From NCBI GenBank assembly GCA_902497025.1, contig CABVDJ010000025.1:1-34304 (forward strand): a DNA stretch of 34,304 nt, read 5' to 3'. The notes under the pieces were generated by a model that searched no databases, had not been told where the DNA came from, and saw nothing but the letters and a program-made list of their open reading frames with translations. Made by a program: the position numbers and the translations under genes. The DNA comes from an uncultured Collinsella sp. (GTDB lineage: Bacteria; Actinomycetota; Coriobacteriia; Coriobacteriales; Coriobacteriaceae). Shown piece by piece: positions 15,074-22,428 of the stretch; position 1 is the stretch's first letter, and each line of letters starts with the position of its first letter.

Positions 15074-16540
15074 TTGTCACAGTTCACCGATATCAGCCGC
15101 ATTAACGTGTGCGGCGGCGACGGCGGAGCCGGATGCATGTCGTTTAGGCGCGAGGCATTTGTCCCCAAGGGCGGCCCCGATGGCGGCGACGGCGGTCGTG
15201 GCGGCAATGTCGTCATCCAGGCCGATGCTCAGCTGTCTTCGTTGATCGATTACCGCTTTAAGCATCACTTCCGCGCTGAACGCGGCACGCACGGGCAGGG
15301 TGCCCGTCGTAACGGTAAGAGCGGCGAGGACCTGATCCTGAAGGTTCCCATGGGCACCGTGGTGCGCGAGCTCGACCCCGAGACGCAGACCCCGATGTTC
15401 GAGATTGCCGACCTGGTGCACGATGGCGAGCGCGTTGTCGTGGCGCCCGGTGGCGCCGGCGGTCTGGGCAATACCCACTTTGTGACGTCGGTGCGTCGCG
15501 CGCCCGCGTTCGCTCAGCTGGGCGAACCGGCAGAGGAGCACTGGATTGAGCTCGAGATGAAGCTTATGGCCGATGCCGCGCTCGTGGGCTTTCCCTCGGT
15601 GGGTAAGTCTTCGCTCATCGCGCGCATGAGTGCCGCCCGTCCCAAGATCGCCGACTATCCGTTTACAACGCTCGTGCCGAACCTCGGCATGGTGCGTGCC
15701 GGTGATTATTCTTACGTCGTCGCCGACGTTCCTGGTTTGATCGAGGGCGCGAGCGAGGGCAAGGGCCTGGGCCACCAGTTCCTGCGCCACATTGAGCGTA
15801 CGGCCCTGATCATGCATGTCGTCGACATGACGGGCGGTTTTGAGGATCGAGACCCGGTTGAGGATTACCGCATCATCAACCGTGAGCTCGAGCAGTATGG
15901 CGCCGAGCTTTCGGAGCGTCCGCAGATCGTTGTCGCCAACAAGTGCGATGCGCCGGGTACGGCCGACAAGATTGCCGACCTTAAGCGTGCGGCACTCGAC
16001 GACGGCCATATGTTCTTTGCCGTGTCCGCCGTGACGGGTGCCGGTCTTAATACGCTGATGCTTGCCGTGGGCGAGCAGGTGGCTAAGCTTCGCGCCGAGC
16101 TGGCGGTCTCCGATGAGCCGGTCGATCTTCGCGACGAGGAGTGGGAGCGCCGCCGTCTGCAGCGCGAGAAGCGTTTCCGCATTGTCCAGGAAGAGCCCGG
16201 TGCCTTCCGCGTGGTCGGTCGTGCCATCGAGCGTATGGTCATCCAGACCGACTGGGAAAACGAGGAAGCTGTCATCTATCTGCAGCACAAGTTTGCGCGT
16301 ATGGGTGTTGATGACGCGCTCGAGAAGGCCGGTTGCCGCGCGGGTGACGAGGTCCGCATTTGCCAGCGCGCCTTTGACTTTGAGGGTGCTGAGGACTTCT
16401 CGGAGTACGAGGAGCTCGAGGATGCTGGCGAGGACGTTGCCGTTGAGGCCATTGACGTGGCCGATGCTGCGGATGAGGGCGTCGAGGCTATCGATGCGGC
16501 TGATGCCGCGGACGATACCGAGACCTCGGAGGGCGAGTAA
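15074..16540 (+). CDS. obgE: Obg GTPase (CgtA), 50S assembly factor
   Basis: Obg is an essential GTPase in late 50S assembly and stress control. The 488-residue product has the Gly-rich Obg fold (1-160; GGPDGGDGGRGGNV), the GTPase domain with G1 GFPSVGKSS (172-180), G3 DVPG (218-221) and G4 NKCD (289-292), and an OCT domain (about 365-440) found in Gram-positive Obg proteins. An acidic tail of about 48 residues follows, containing a near-perfect 13-residue tandem repeat. The TTG at 15074 lies eight bases after AGGAGG. nadD follows three bases after the stop, and the order rplU-rpmA-obg-nadD-yqeK-rsfS is widely conserved. Confidence 0.96.
   Translation: MSQFTDISRINVCGGDGGAGCMSFRREAFVPKGGPDGGDGGRGGNVVIQADAQLSSLIDYRFKHHFRAERGTHGQGARRNGKSGEDLILKVPMGTVVRELDPETQTPMFEIADLVHDGERVVVAPGGAGGLGNTHFVTSVRRAPAFAQLGEPAEEHWIELEMKLMADAALVGFPSVGKSSLIARMSAARPKIADYPFTTLVPNLGMVRAGDYSYVVADVPGLIEGASEGKGLGHQFLRHIERTALIMHVVDMTGGFEDRDPVEDYRIINRELEQYGAELSERPQIVVANKCDAPGTADKIADLKRAALDDGHMFFAVSAVTGAGLNTLMLAVGEQVAKLRAELAVSDEPVDLRDEEWERRRLQREKRFRIVQEEPGAFRVVGRAIERMVIQTDWENEEAVIYLQHKFARMGVDDALEKAGCRAGDEVRICQRAFDFEGAEDFSEYEELEDAGEDVAVEAIDVADAADEGVEAIDAADAADDTETSEGE
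16442..16519 (+). repeat. Tandem 39-base coding repeat in obgE tail
   Basis: Two adjacent units encode VEAIDVADAADEG (16442-16480) and VEAIDAADAADDT (16481-16519). Their codons differ at several synonymous positions, so the duplication is not fresh or the protein pattern is selected. Confidence 0.8.
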
Positions 16541-16543
16541 GCC

Positions 16544-17221
16544 ATGTCGCTGCGCGGTGGAATCGGTTTGCCCGAGCTGCCCATAAAAGAGGGCAAAGAG
16601 TTTCGGCTTGGCATTATGGGCGGCACCTTTGACCCGATTCATTACGGGCACTTGGTGACTGCCGAGCAGGCGCGCGAGTCGCTCGACTTGGACGCTGTGC
16701 TCTTTATGCCGGCGGGCTCTCCCGCCTTTAAGCTTGACAAGCCGGTGACGCCTGCCGAGGACCGTTATGCCATGACGGTCCTCGCCACCGCCGCGAACCC
16801 GGCTTTTTTGGCGAGCCGGTTCGAGATTGACCGTCCGGGCGTAACCTATACGGCCGATACGCTTCATGCCCTTCGCGACTTTTACCCGCCTCAGGTAAAG
16901 CTCTACTTTATTACGGGCGCCGACGCGATTATCGATATTGTGACCTGGCATGATGCCGAGCGAATCGCTGAGCTTGCTACCTTTATTGCGGCGACGCGAC
17001 CGGGTTTTGATATCGATACGGCGCGTGCCCGAATCAAAGAGTCGGGGCTGCCGTTCGATGTGCGTTATATTCAGATCCCGGCGCTGGCGATCAGCTCGAC
17101 GAACATTCGTAAGCGAGTTGCCCGCGGCATGAGCGTGCGCTATCTTACGAGCGAGTCTGTGCTCGGCTACATTCGCAAGCGCAGTTTGTATGTCGATCTG
17201 GGTCAAGAAGATTTTGAGTGA
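16544..17221 (+). CDS. nadD: Nicotinate-nucleotide adenylyltransferase
   Basis: NadD transfers AMP from ATP to nicotinate mononucleotide, giving deamido-NAD in NAD biosynthesis. The 225-residue product has the nucleotidyltransferase signature GGTFDPIHYGH (26-36) and the C-terminal ISSTNIRKR motif. There are about 20 extra residues before the first beta strand. The ATG at 16544 lies three bases after the obgE stop and has no strong ribosome site of its own, so translation is probably coupled to obgE. It overlaps the yqeK start. Confidence 0.95.
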   Translation: MSLRGGIGLPELPIKEGKEFRLGIMGGTFDPIHYGHLVTAEQARESLDLDAVLFMPAGSPAFKLDKPVTPAEDRYAMTVLATAANPAFLASRFEIDRPGVTYTADTLHALRDFYPPQVKLYFITGADAIIDIVTWHDAERIAELATFIAATRPGFDIDTARARIKESGLPFDVRYIQIPALAISSTNIRKRVARGMSVRYLTSESVLGYIRKRSLYVDLGQEDFE

Positions 17222-17841
17222 TGGGGGCTACGTTGTCGGTAGAGGATCAGTTTGAGGACGATGAGCGCGCGCTGCTCAAGCGCATTCAAGAGCTGCTCGA
17301 TGTTCGCATGAAGGATAAGCGCAAGCGCTATGTGCATTCGCTGGGTGTTGCCGAGACCGCACTTCATCTGGCCGAGGTCTACGGCGTTGACCGCTTTGAT
17401 GCCGCTGCCGCCGGCTTAATTCACGACTGGGACAAGGTGCTTTCCGATGATGAACTCGTGGCCCGCGCGCTTCACTATGGCATCAAGGTTGCCGGCTCTC
17501 CTTCCGCCGCGACGCCGCTTTTGCATGGCCCCGTTGCCGCATATGAGCTTCCGCAGCTTTTCCCCGAGCTGTCGCCGGCCGTTTTCCAGGCTGTCGACCG
17601 TCACACCGTGGGCGCCTGCGACATGACGCCGCTCGATATGGTGGTCTTTGTGGCCGATGCCATCGAGCCCAACCGCCATGGTGATTATGCCCACGCGCTG
17701 CGCAAGATGGTGGGGGAGTCGACGCTTGACGAGTTGTTCTTCTCCTGTTTTGCGCAGGGTCTGGTCTATGTGATCCAGTCCGGGCGCTATCTTTATCCCA
17801 CGGCTATTACGATTTACAACCATTACGCCCAGCTGCGCTAG
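17221..17841 (+). CDS. yqeK: YqeK, HD-domain hydrolase (symmetrical Ap4A hydrolase family)
   Basis: Members of this HD-domain family hydrolyse diadenosine tetraphosphate to ADP. The 206-residue product shows the HD-fold metal ligands: VHSLGV near the N-terminus, LIHDWDK as the HD pair, LLHGPVAAYEL, then DRHTVG and a later VVFVADAIEPNR with the last Asp. The start may be GTG 17218 or ATG 17221; the latter overlaps the last base of the nadD stop (TGATG). The nadD-yqeK-rsfS order is conserved in Gram-positive bacteria. About 25 residues precede the domain. Confidence 0.92.
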   Translation: MGATLSVEDQFEDDERALLKRIQELLDVRMKDKRKRYVHSLGVAETALHLAEVYGVDRFDAAAAGLIHDWDKVLSDDELVARALHYGIKVAGSPSAATPLLHGPVAAYELPQLFPELSPAVFQAVDRHTVGACDMTPLDMVVFVADAIEPNRHGDYAHALRKMVGESTLDELFFSCFAQGLVYVIQSGRYLYPTAITIYNHYAQLR

Positions 17842-17869
17842 CTCGGGTGTGTCTAGAAAGAGGTATTCC

Positions 17870-18325
17870 ATGGCCGACGAGACCATGACCGACGAGCAGA
17901 TTCTTGAAGGTGTGGAGCACAAGAGCTTCGCCGCCACGTCCGACCGCACTGCCGCCTCGCTGTCCGCGAGCGGTGTCGCCGCCGAGGATGTCGCCCGCGC
18001 CGCCGCGCAGGCCGCCTACGACAAGAAGGGCGAGGACGTGCAGGTGCTCGACCTGACCGAGCTTTCCGACGTGTGCGACTACTTTGTGCTTGCCACCGGT
18101 ACCAACAACCGCCAGGTCGATTCGATTGTCGACGAGATCGAGGAGAAGGTCGCCGAGGCTTGCGGTGAGCATCCGTTCTCCATCGAGGGCCGCGAGCAGA
18201 AGACCTGGATGCTCATGGACTACGGTTCGGTCGTCGTCCACGTCTTCACTCCCGAAGCCCGCGACTTCTACCGCCTAGAAAAGCTCTGGGGTGACGCCCC
18301 CCAGCTCCCCCTCGACCTCCTCTAG
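17870..18325 (+). CDS. rsfS: Ribosomal silencing factor RsfS
   Basis: RsfS binds L14 on the 50S subunit and blocks joining with 30S when nutrients are low. The family core is clear: LSDVCDYFVLATGTNNRQVDSI, then WMLMDYGSVVVHVFTPEARDFYRLEKLWGDAP in two adjacent blocks. The start is ATG 17870 behind AAAGAGG; an upstream GTG at 17849 has no such site. The 151-residue protein has an Ala-rich N-terminal extension of about 45 residues before the core. It ends the operon, as a dispersed repeat and a terminator follow. Confidence 0.95.
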   Translation: MADETMTDEQILEGVEHKSFAATSDRTAASLSASGVAAEDVARAAAQAAYDKKGEDVQVLDLTELSDVCDYFVLATGTNNRQVDSIVDEIEEKVAEACGEHPFSIEGREQKTWMLMDYGSVVVHVFTPEARDFYRLEKLWGDAPQLPLDLL

Positions 18326-18326
18326 T

Positions 18327-18356
18327 GGCTCATTTGATACGGGGCTTTTAGCTAGC
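18327..18356 (+). repeat. Dispersed intergenic repeat, copy 1
   Basis: Directly after the rsfS stop, the segment ATTTGATACGGGGCTTTTAG, followed by CTAGCC, matches the segment at 26381-26409 after the ppsR stop, with few differences. Its ends (GGCT and AGCC) can pair. Confidence 0.65.
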
Positions 18357-18368
18357 CTCGCGCATTTC

Positions 18369-18411
18369 GCCGGGCAGTTGCGGTTTTCCGTACCTGCCTG
18401 GCTTTCTTTTT
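18369..18411 (+). terminator. Rho-independent terminator after rsfS
   Basis: GCCGGGCAG (18369-18377) pairs with CTGCCTGGC (18394-18402) with one G-U pair; an inner CGG-TTTT-CCG hairpin closes the loop, and TTTCTTTTT follows. It ends the rplU-rsfS operon. dinB ends 13 bases further on, on the other strand; a T run in that direction is lacking. Confidence 0.85.
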
Positions 18412-18423
18412 GTCCAAAGGCGG

Positions 18424-19677
18424 TTAATCGTTGAAGCGGGATTGGCGGCCGAAGGATAGGGCGGTGTCGCCGAACTTGTCTCGGACGGCGTCGATCGCGA
18501 CGGAGAGCTCGCGGCGGTCGCTGGATTGGGCTCCGCGGTCGTCGACTTCGCAGAACAAGTCGGTCTGGATGCCGCCCTGATGGTCAAAGTCGCTCATGCC
18601 GATGCCTGCTAAGCGTACATGCATGCCTTCCTGCCAGATGTTGTCGAGCAGTTCGAGCGCAACCGCCACAAAGATGTTCTCATCGTCGGTCGGATGAGGC
18701 AGCCGGCGCTGTGCCGAGCGACCGCTTCCATACGAATACTTGAGCTTGAGCGTCACCGTGGTGCCCGTTAGTCCCTGACGGCGCAGGCGGCGTCCCACTG
18801 ACTCGCCCAGCAGCGCAATCGCCGCTTCGATGTCCCCGCGCTCAGTCAAATCTTTCGCAAAGGTGCGTTCATTGCTGACCGACTTGACCTCACGCTCTTC
18901 ATCGAGACTTGTGACTTCGGAGATTTCGAGTCCCAGCGCACGCTGGCGCATGCGTTCGCCGTTGACGCCAAAAATTGCAGCCAACGTGGATTCCGGCGCG
19001 CGTGACAGCTCGCCGAGCGTATAGATGCGCATGCGGCGCAGTCGCTCCTCGGCTGAGCGCCCAATGCCGCTCATGGCAGATACCGGCAGCGCGGCCAAAA
19101 AGCGCTGCTCGGTTCCGGGGCGCACGATGGTCAATCCGAACGGCTTGTCACGCTCGCTCGCGATCTTGGCAACCGTCTTGTTGCAGCCCACACCAATGGA
19201 GCACGTCACTCCCAGCGCTGCCACGCGGTCGCTTATACGCCGTGCAACCAGTAGCGGGTCTTCGGGCGCAAAGCGACCCGGTGTGATATCGATAAAGGCT
19301 TCGTCGATGGATACGCGCTCTACGCGCGGCGTTTCCTCGGCAAGAATCGCCATGACCTGGGCGCTCACCTCGCGGTAGCGATCAAAGTGCCCGTGCGTCC
19401 AAATGGCTTGCGGGCACAAGCGTCGCGCCTCGGCCGAGGCCATGGCAGAGTGCACGCCAAAGCGGCGTGCCTCATACGAACACGTGGACACGACGCCGCG
19501 CGAATCGGCGTCTCCGCCCACGATGAGCGGCTTCCCGCGCCATTCGGGATGATCGAGCATCTCCACGCTCGCAAAAAACGCATCGAGGTCCATGAGGCCC
19601 ACCGCCGGACCCGTCCAGGGGGGCGGCGTGACGCCCATGGCATCCTCATAACCGTATGTATGTTCGCGTCTTTCCAT
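18424..19677 (-). CDS. dinB: DNA polymerase IV (Y-family translesion polymerase)
   Basis: DinB copies past damaged template bases without proofreading. The 417-residue product has the Y-family catalytic motifs: MDLDAFFASVE with Asp30 and the steric-gate Phe at 35, and VSIDEAFID with Asp125 and Glu126. A helix-hairpin-helix thumb (MSGIGRSAEERLRRMRI) and the little-finger domain follow. About 28 residues precede the usual start. The ATG at 19677 has no Shine-Dalgarno site, but TATACT lies six bases upstream, so the mRNA could be leaderless; starts at later Met codons (residues 14 or 29) are alternatives. It is the only minus-strand gene in the window and probably an independent unit. Confidence 0.94.
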   Translation of the reverse strand: MERREHTYGYEDAMGVTPPPWTGPAVGLMDLDAFFASVEMLDHPEWRGKPLIVGGDADSRGVVSTCSYEARRFGVHSAMASAEARRLCPQAIWTHGHFDRYREVSAQVMAILAEETPRVERVSIDEAFIDITPGRFAPEDPLLVARRISDRVAALGVTCSIGVGCNKTVAKIASERDKPFGLTIVRPGTEQRFLAALPVSAMSGIGRSAEERLRRMRIYTLGELSRAPESTLAAIFGVNGERMRQRALGLEISEVTSLDEEREVKSVSNERTFAKDLTERGDIEAAIALLGESVGRRLRRQGLTGTTVTLKLKYSYGSGRSAQRRLPHPTDDENIFVAVALELLDNIWQEGMHVRLAGIGMSDFDHQGGIQTDLFCEVDDRGAQSSDRRELSVAIDAVRDKFGDTALSFGRQSRFND

Positions 19678-19683
19678 GTCATG

Positions 19684-19689
19684 AGTATA
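19684..19689 (-). promoter_or_regulatory. Putative -10 element of dinB (leaderless arrangement)
   Basis: On the minus strand TATACT is followed by six bases and then the ATG of dinB, which puts the expected transcription start on the A of the start codon. No good -35 hexamer is seen at 16-18 bases. Confidence 0.45.
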
Positions 19690-19793
19690 CCGCGCAGCTC
19701 ATGTGGGGTGCGTGTATGTGCTTGCAAATCCCGAATTCTTGTCTAAGATATGGATTTGCCCTCGACTACACCGAAGAAGTTGGTCTCACGGAC

Positions 19794-19822
19794 TTCACCT
19801 GCCCGCGTCGATGGCGTATTAT
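19794..19822 (+). promoter_or_regulatory. Candidate promoter for the rpsP operon
   Basis: TTCACC (19794-19799), a 17-base spacer and TATTAT (19817-19822) precede rpsP with a leader of about 50 bases. A second option is TTGCAA (19722-19727), a 16-base spacer and TAAGAT (19744-19749). The 200-base gap between dinB and rpsP holds nothing else recognisable. Confidence 0.45.
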
Positions 19823-19878
19823 GTTCAACTGTTTGTTTGTAGTTGCAGCCTAAAGCTGCTTGGTTGGAGGAGTTTCCT

Positions 19879-20220
19879 TTGGCAGTCAAGATTCGCCTTG
19901 CTCGTCACGGCGCTAAGAAGCGTCCGTACTACCGTGTCGTCGTCGCCGATTCCCGCGCCCCGCGTGACGGTCGTATCATCGAGGAGGTTGGCCGCTACAA
20001 CCCGATGACCGCCCCCAAGACCATCAACCTCGACCTCGAGAAGATCGCCGACTGGCAGTCCAAGGGCGCTCAGCTCACCGACGCCGTCGCCGCTCTGGTC
20101 AAGGCCGCCAACGAGGGCGAAAAGACCGAGACCGTCGTCAAGAAGTCCAAGAAGCAGCTCGCCAAAGAGGCCGAGGCCGCTAAGGCTGCCGCTGAGGCCG
20201 CTGAGGGCGCCGAGGAGTAA
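19879..20220 (+). CDS. rpsP: 30S ribosomal protein S16
   Basis: S16 is an early-binding protein of the 30S subunit. The TTG at 19879 follows GGAGGAG and gives the normal N-terminus MAVKIRLARHGAKKRPYYR; an in-frame upstream ATG (19843) would add residues not found in the family. The 113-residue protein exceeds the usual 80-90 because of a C-terminal tail rich in Lys, Ala and Glu. It heads the conserved rpsP-khpA-rimM-trmD operon; khpA starts four bases after its stop. Confidence 0.97.
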   Translation: MAVKIRLARHGAKKRPYYRVVVADSRAPRDGRIIEEVGRYNPMTAPKTINLDLEKIADWQSKGAQLTDAVAALVKAANEGEKTETVVKKSKKQLAKEAEAAKAAAEAAEGAEE

Positions 20221-20223
20221 ATC

Positions 20224-20508
20224 GTGCCTGAGGTTGACGCTGCACAGCTCGAGGGTGAGGCAATGCTCTCAGATCGCATCGCCGATCTCGTCGAATATCT
20301 CGTTGTTCAGATCGTCGACGACCCGGATTCCGTGAGCCTTGAGGTCATCGATGGTGACGACGCCTCTACGATCGAGGTTTCTGTCGCCGAGGATGACGTC
20401 GCTAAGGTCATTGGCCGTCGTGGCCGTACCATCAAGGCCATTCGCACGCTCGCCCGTGCACTGGCCGCCCGCCTCGACACTGCTGTCGAGGTAGAGGTTC
20501 TGGGCTAG
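20224..20508 (+). CDS. khpA: KH-domain RNA-binding protein KhpA
   Basis: KhpA (YlqC) is a small single-KH protein that forms a complex with KhpB and affects RNA metabolism and cell elongation in some Gram-positive bacteria. The 94-residue product has the KH core with GxxG loop in VIGRRGRTIKAI. The GTG start at 20224 lies behind the GAGGAG at the end of rpsP, implying coupling. Position between rpsP and rimM is canonical. Confidence 0.93.
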   Translation: MPEVDAAQLEGEAMLSDRIADLVEYLVVQIVDDPDSVSLEVIDGDDASTIEVSVAEDDVAKVIGRRGRTIKAIRTLARALAARLDTAVEVEVLG

Positions 20509-20512
20509 GACC

Positions 20513-21034
20513 TTGAGGTCCCAGTACAAAAACATCGCCCGTGTGGTCAAGCCGCACGGAAGGAAGGGGGAGGTCCTCGCGCAGCCGCTGCGGGGGCTTC
20601 CTTCTGTATTAGAGCCTGGTATGCGCGTCGCCCTGACGCCGCCGGCGCTCAAGCGCGACCGCTTTTGCACGGTTGTGTCCGTCACCGATACGGGCGATGG
20701 CGATCTGGTCTCGTTTGAGGGCATTGACGACTTGACAGCCGCCGAGGGCATCACGGGATGCTACGTGCTGGCAAATCGTGACGATTTTGAGCTCGATTCA
20801 CTCGACGCCGCCTATACCGACCTGATGGGTCGCGAGGTGGTCGACGAGCGCTTCGGTTCACTCGGCACGATCGTCGAGATCATGTCGACGCCCGCTAACG
20901 ATGTTTGGGTTGTCGAGGGCGATCGGTACGGCGAGGTACTGATTCCCGTGATCGAGCAGGTTGTGCTCGATCTTCCCGACACAGGAACAATTTCCGTCCA
21001 CGTTATGGACGGCCTGATCGATATGGACAAGTAG
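20513..21034 (+). CDS. rimM: Ribosome maturation factor RimM
   Basis: RimM binds S19 and helps mature the head of the 30S subunit. The 173-residue product has the N-terminal beta-barrel (NIARVVKPHGRKGEVLAQPL) and the PRC-barrel C-terminal domain (YTDLMGREVVDERFGSLGTI, then DVWVVEGDRYGEVLIPVI). The best start is TTG 20513, five bases after the khpA stop, because the conserved VVKPHGRKGE block needs residues upstream of it. Its AGGA site is only two bases away, so initiation is probably coupled to khpA. trmD follows 11 bases later. Confidence 0.94.
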   Translation: MRSQYKNIARVVKPHGRKGEVLAQPLRGLPSVLEPGMRVALTPPALKRDRFCTVVSVTDTGDGDLVSFEGIDDLTAAEGITGCYVLANRDDFELDSLDAAYTDLMGREVVDERFGSLGTIVEIMSTPANDVWVVEGDRYGEVLIPVIEQVVLDLPDTGTISVHVMDGLIDMDK

Positions 21035-21044
21035 GGAGGACAAC

Positions 21045-21803
21045 ATGCTGATTGAGACCCTTTCGGTCTTTCCCGAGATGTTTGAGCCCGTCATGTCCAC
21101 ATCGATTTTGGGCCGCGCCCGCAAGGCCGGCCTTTTTGATTTTAAGGCGTATAACCTGCGCGACTGGACGCACGACCGCCATCGTACCGTCGATGACGAG
21201 CCGTACGGCGGCGGGCAGGGCATGCTCATGAAGGTCGAGCCTATCGCCGAGGCCATCGAGGCCATTAGCGCGGAGGGCCCCAAGCCGACGGTGGTGTTCT
21301 TCACCCCGTGCGGCGAGCCCTTTACGCAGCATGTGGCCGAGCGCCTGCTCAAAAGCGAGCGCCTGCTGTTTGTGTGCAGCCGTTACGAAGGTGTCGACGA
21401 GCGTGCCTATGCGTATGCCGACGAGCGCCTGTCGATCGGCGATTACGTGCTCACGGGCGGCGAGCTTCCCGCTATGGTCGTTGCCGATGCCGTCGTACGC
21501 CTGATTCCCGGCGCCCTTGGTGACGAGATGAGCAACGTCGACGAGTCGTTCTCGACCGCCGAGGACGGAGGCCTGCTCGAGTATGCGCAGTACACCCGCC
21601 CTGCCGAATTCAACGGCGAGGGCGTGCCTCCTGTGCTCGTGAGTGGCGACCATGCCAAGGTTGACGCCTGGCGCCGTAAGAATGCCATCGAGCGCACCTG
21701 CCGCTGGCGTCCCGATCTGATCGAGACGGCGCGCCTTACGCCCCAGGAGCGCGCGTACGCGCAGGAGATTCTGGACACTTCGTATTCGCAGAGCGAGGAG
21801 TGA
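21045..21803 (+). CDS. trmD: tRNA (guanine37-N1)-methyltransferase TrmD
   Basis: TrmD adds the N1 methyl group to G37 next to the anticodon, which prevents frameshifting. The 252-residue product shows the SPOUT-family signatures DDEPYGGGQGMLMKVEP, SRYEGVDERAY, and the trefoil-knot motif IGDYVLTGGELPAMVV. The ATG at 21045 lies behind GGGAGG. In most bacteria rplS follows trmD; here lepB does instead, with the stop overlapping the lepB ribosome site. Confidence 0.97.
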   Translation: MLIETLSVFPEMFEPVMSTSILGRARKAGLFDFKAYNLRDWTHDRHRTVDDEPYGGGQGMLMKVEPIAEAIEAISAEGPKPTVVFFTPCGEPFTQHVAERLLKSERLLFVCSRYEGVDERAYAYADERLSIGDYVLTGGELPAMVVADAVVRLIPGALGDEMSNVDESFSTAEDGGLLEYAQYTRPAEFNGEGVPPVLVSGDHAKVDAWRRKNAIERTCRWRPDLIETARLTPQERAYAQEILDTSYSQSEE

Positions 21804-21805
21804 GA

Positions 21806-22369
21806 ATGGTTCCATCGCAGCATTCCGCGTTGAGGGGCGCCTTGGAGTGGATCGCGGTCATCGCAATCGCGCTCGTGGCCACCTTCCTGATCCGCACCTT
21901 TGTGGTCGAGCCCTTTGTGGTGCCCACCGGCTCCATGGAGGACACGATCGAGATTGGCGACCAGATCCTGGCGCAAAAGGTGAGCCTCGAGTTCGGTCAG
22001 CCCGTCAAACAGGGTGATATCGTGGTGTTCCACAACCCCGATGCCACGTCCGAGCATGACGTGCTGGTAAAGCGCGTCATCGCCACGGCCGGTCAGACGG
22101 TCGACCTTCAGGACGGCAAGGTCGTCGTCGACGGCCAGGCGCTCGATGAGGACTATACGACCGGCATGAGCTGGCCGCTTTCGGTCCAAGCGCCTGCCGC
22201 CCAGGTGAGCTTTCCCTACACCGTCCCCGATGACTGTGTGTGGGTGATGGGCGACAATCGAGAGAACTCTGCCGACTCACGCTACTTTGGTCCCGTCGAT
22301 CGCTCTGATTTGATCGCTGTGGCGCTTGTGCGTTACTGGCCGCTCAACCGCATCGGCGCTATCGATTAA
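21806..22369 (+). CDS. lepB: Signal peptidase I
   Basis: This membrane serine protease removes signal peptides from exported proteins. The 187-residue product has one N-terminal membrane helix (about 13-29), the catalytic Ser43 in PTGSMEDTI, the Lys general base at 89 in VLVKRVIA, and the family block GDNRENSADSR (149-159). The ATG at 21806 is chosen because AGGAG at 21796-21800 lies five bases upstream; the GTG at 21800 overlaps that site. In related operons lepB lies after rplS, so the position here fits a rearranged version of the same cluster. Confidence 0.95.
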   Translation: MVPSQHSALRGALEWIAVIAIALVATFLIRTFVVEPFVVPTGSMEDTIEIGDQILAQKVSLEFGQPVKQGDIVVFHNPDATSEHDVLVKRVIATAGQTVDLQDGKVVVDGQALDEDYTTGMSWPLSVQAPAAQVSFPYTVPDDCVWVMGDNRENSADSRYFGPVDRSDLIAVALVRYWPLNRIGAID

Positions 22370-22376
22370 AAACCGC

Positions 22377-22382
22377 TATAGT
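22377..22382 (+). promoter_or_regulatory. Possible -10 element before glyQ
   Basis: TATAGT lies just after the lepB stop, 46 bases upstream of the glyQ start, but no recognisable -35 hexamer is at the right distance. The 59-base gap is too short for a T-box leader. Confidence 0.25.
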
Positions 22383-22428
22383 ACAGTACCTAACCGTGTA
22401 TTCGTTTCGACGAGGGGATATTAGAGGC

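Noticed and set aside
15077..17206. 709-codon minus-strand open frame opposite obgE and nadD
   Set aside because: Mirror of two clear genes; no recognisable domains.
22370..22428. T-box riboswitch for glyQS
   Set aside because: The lepB-glyQ gap is only 59 bases, with no specifier stem or antiterminator.
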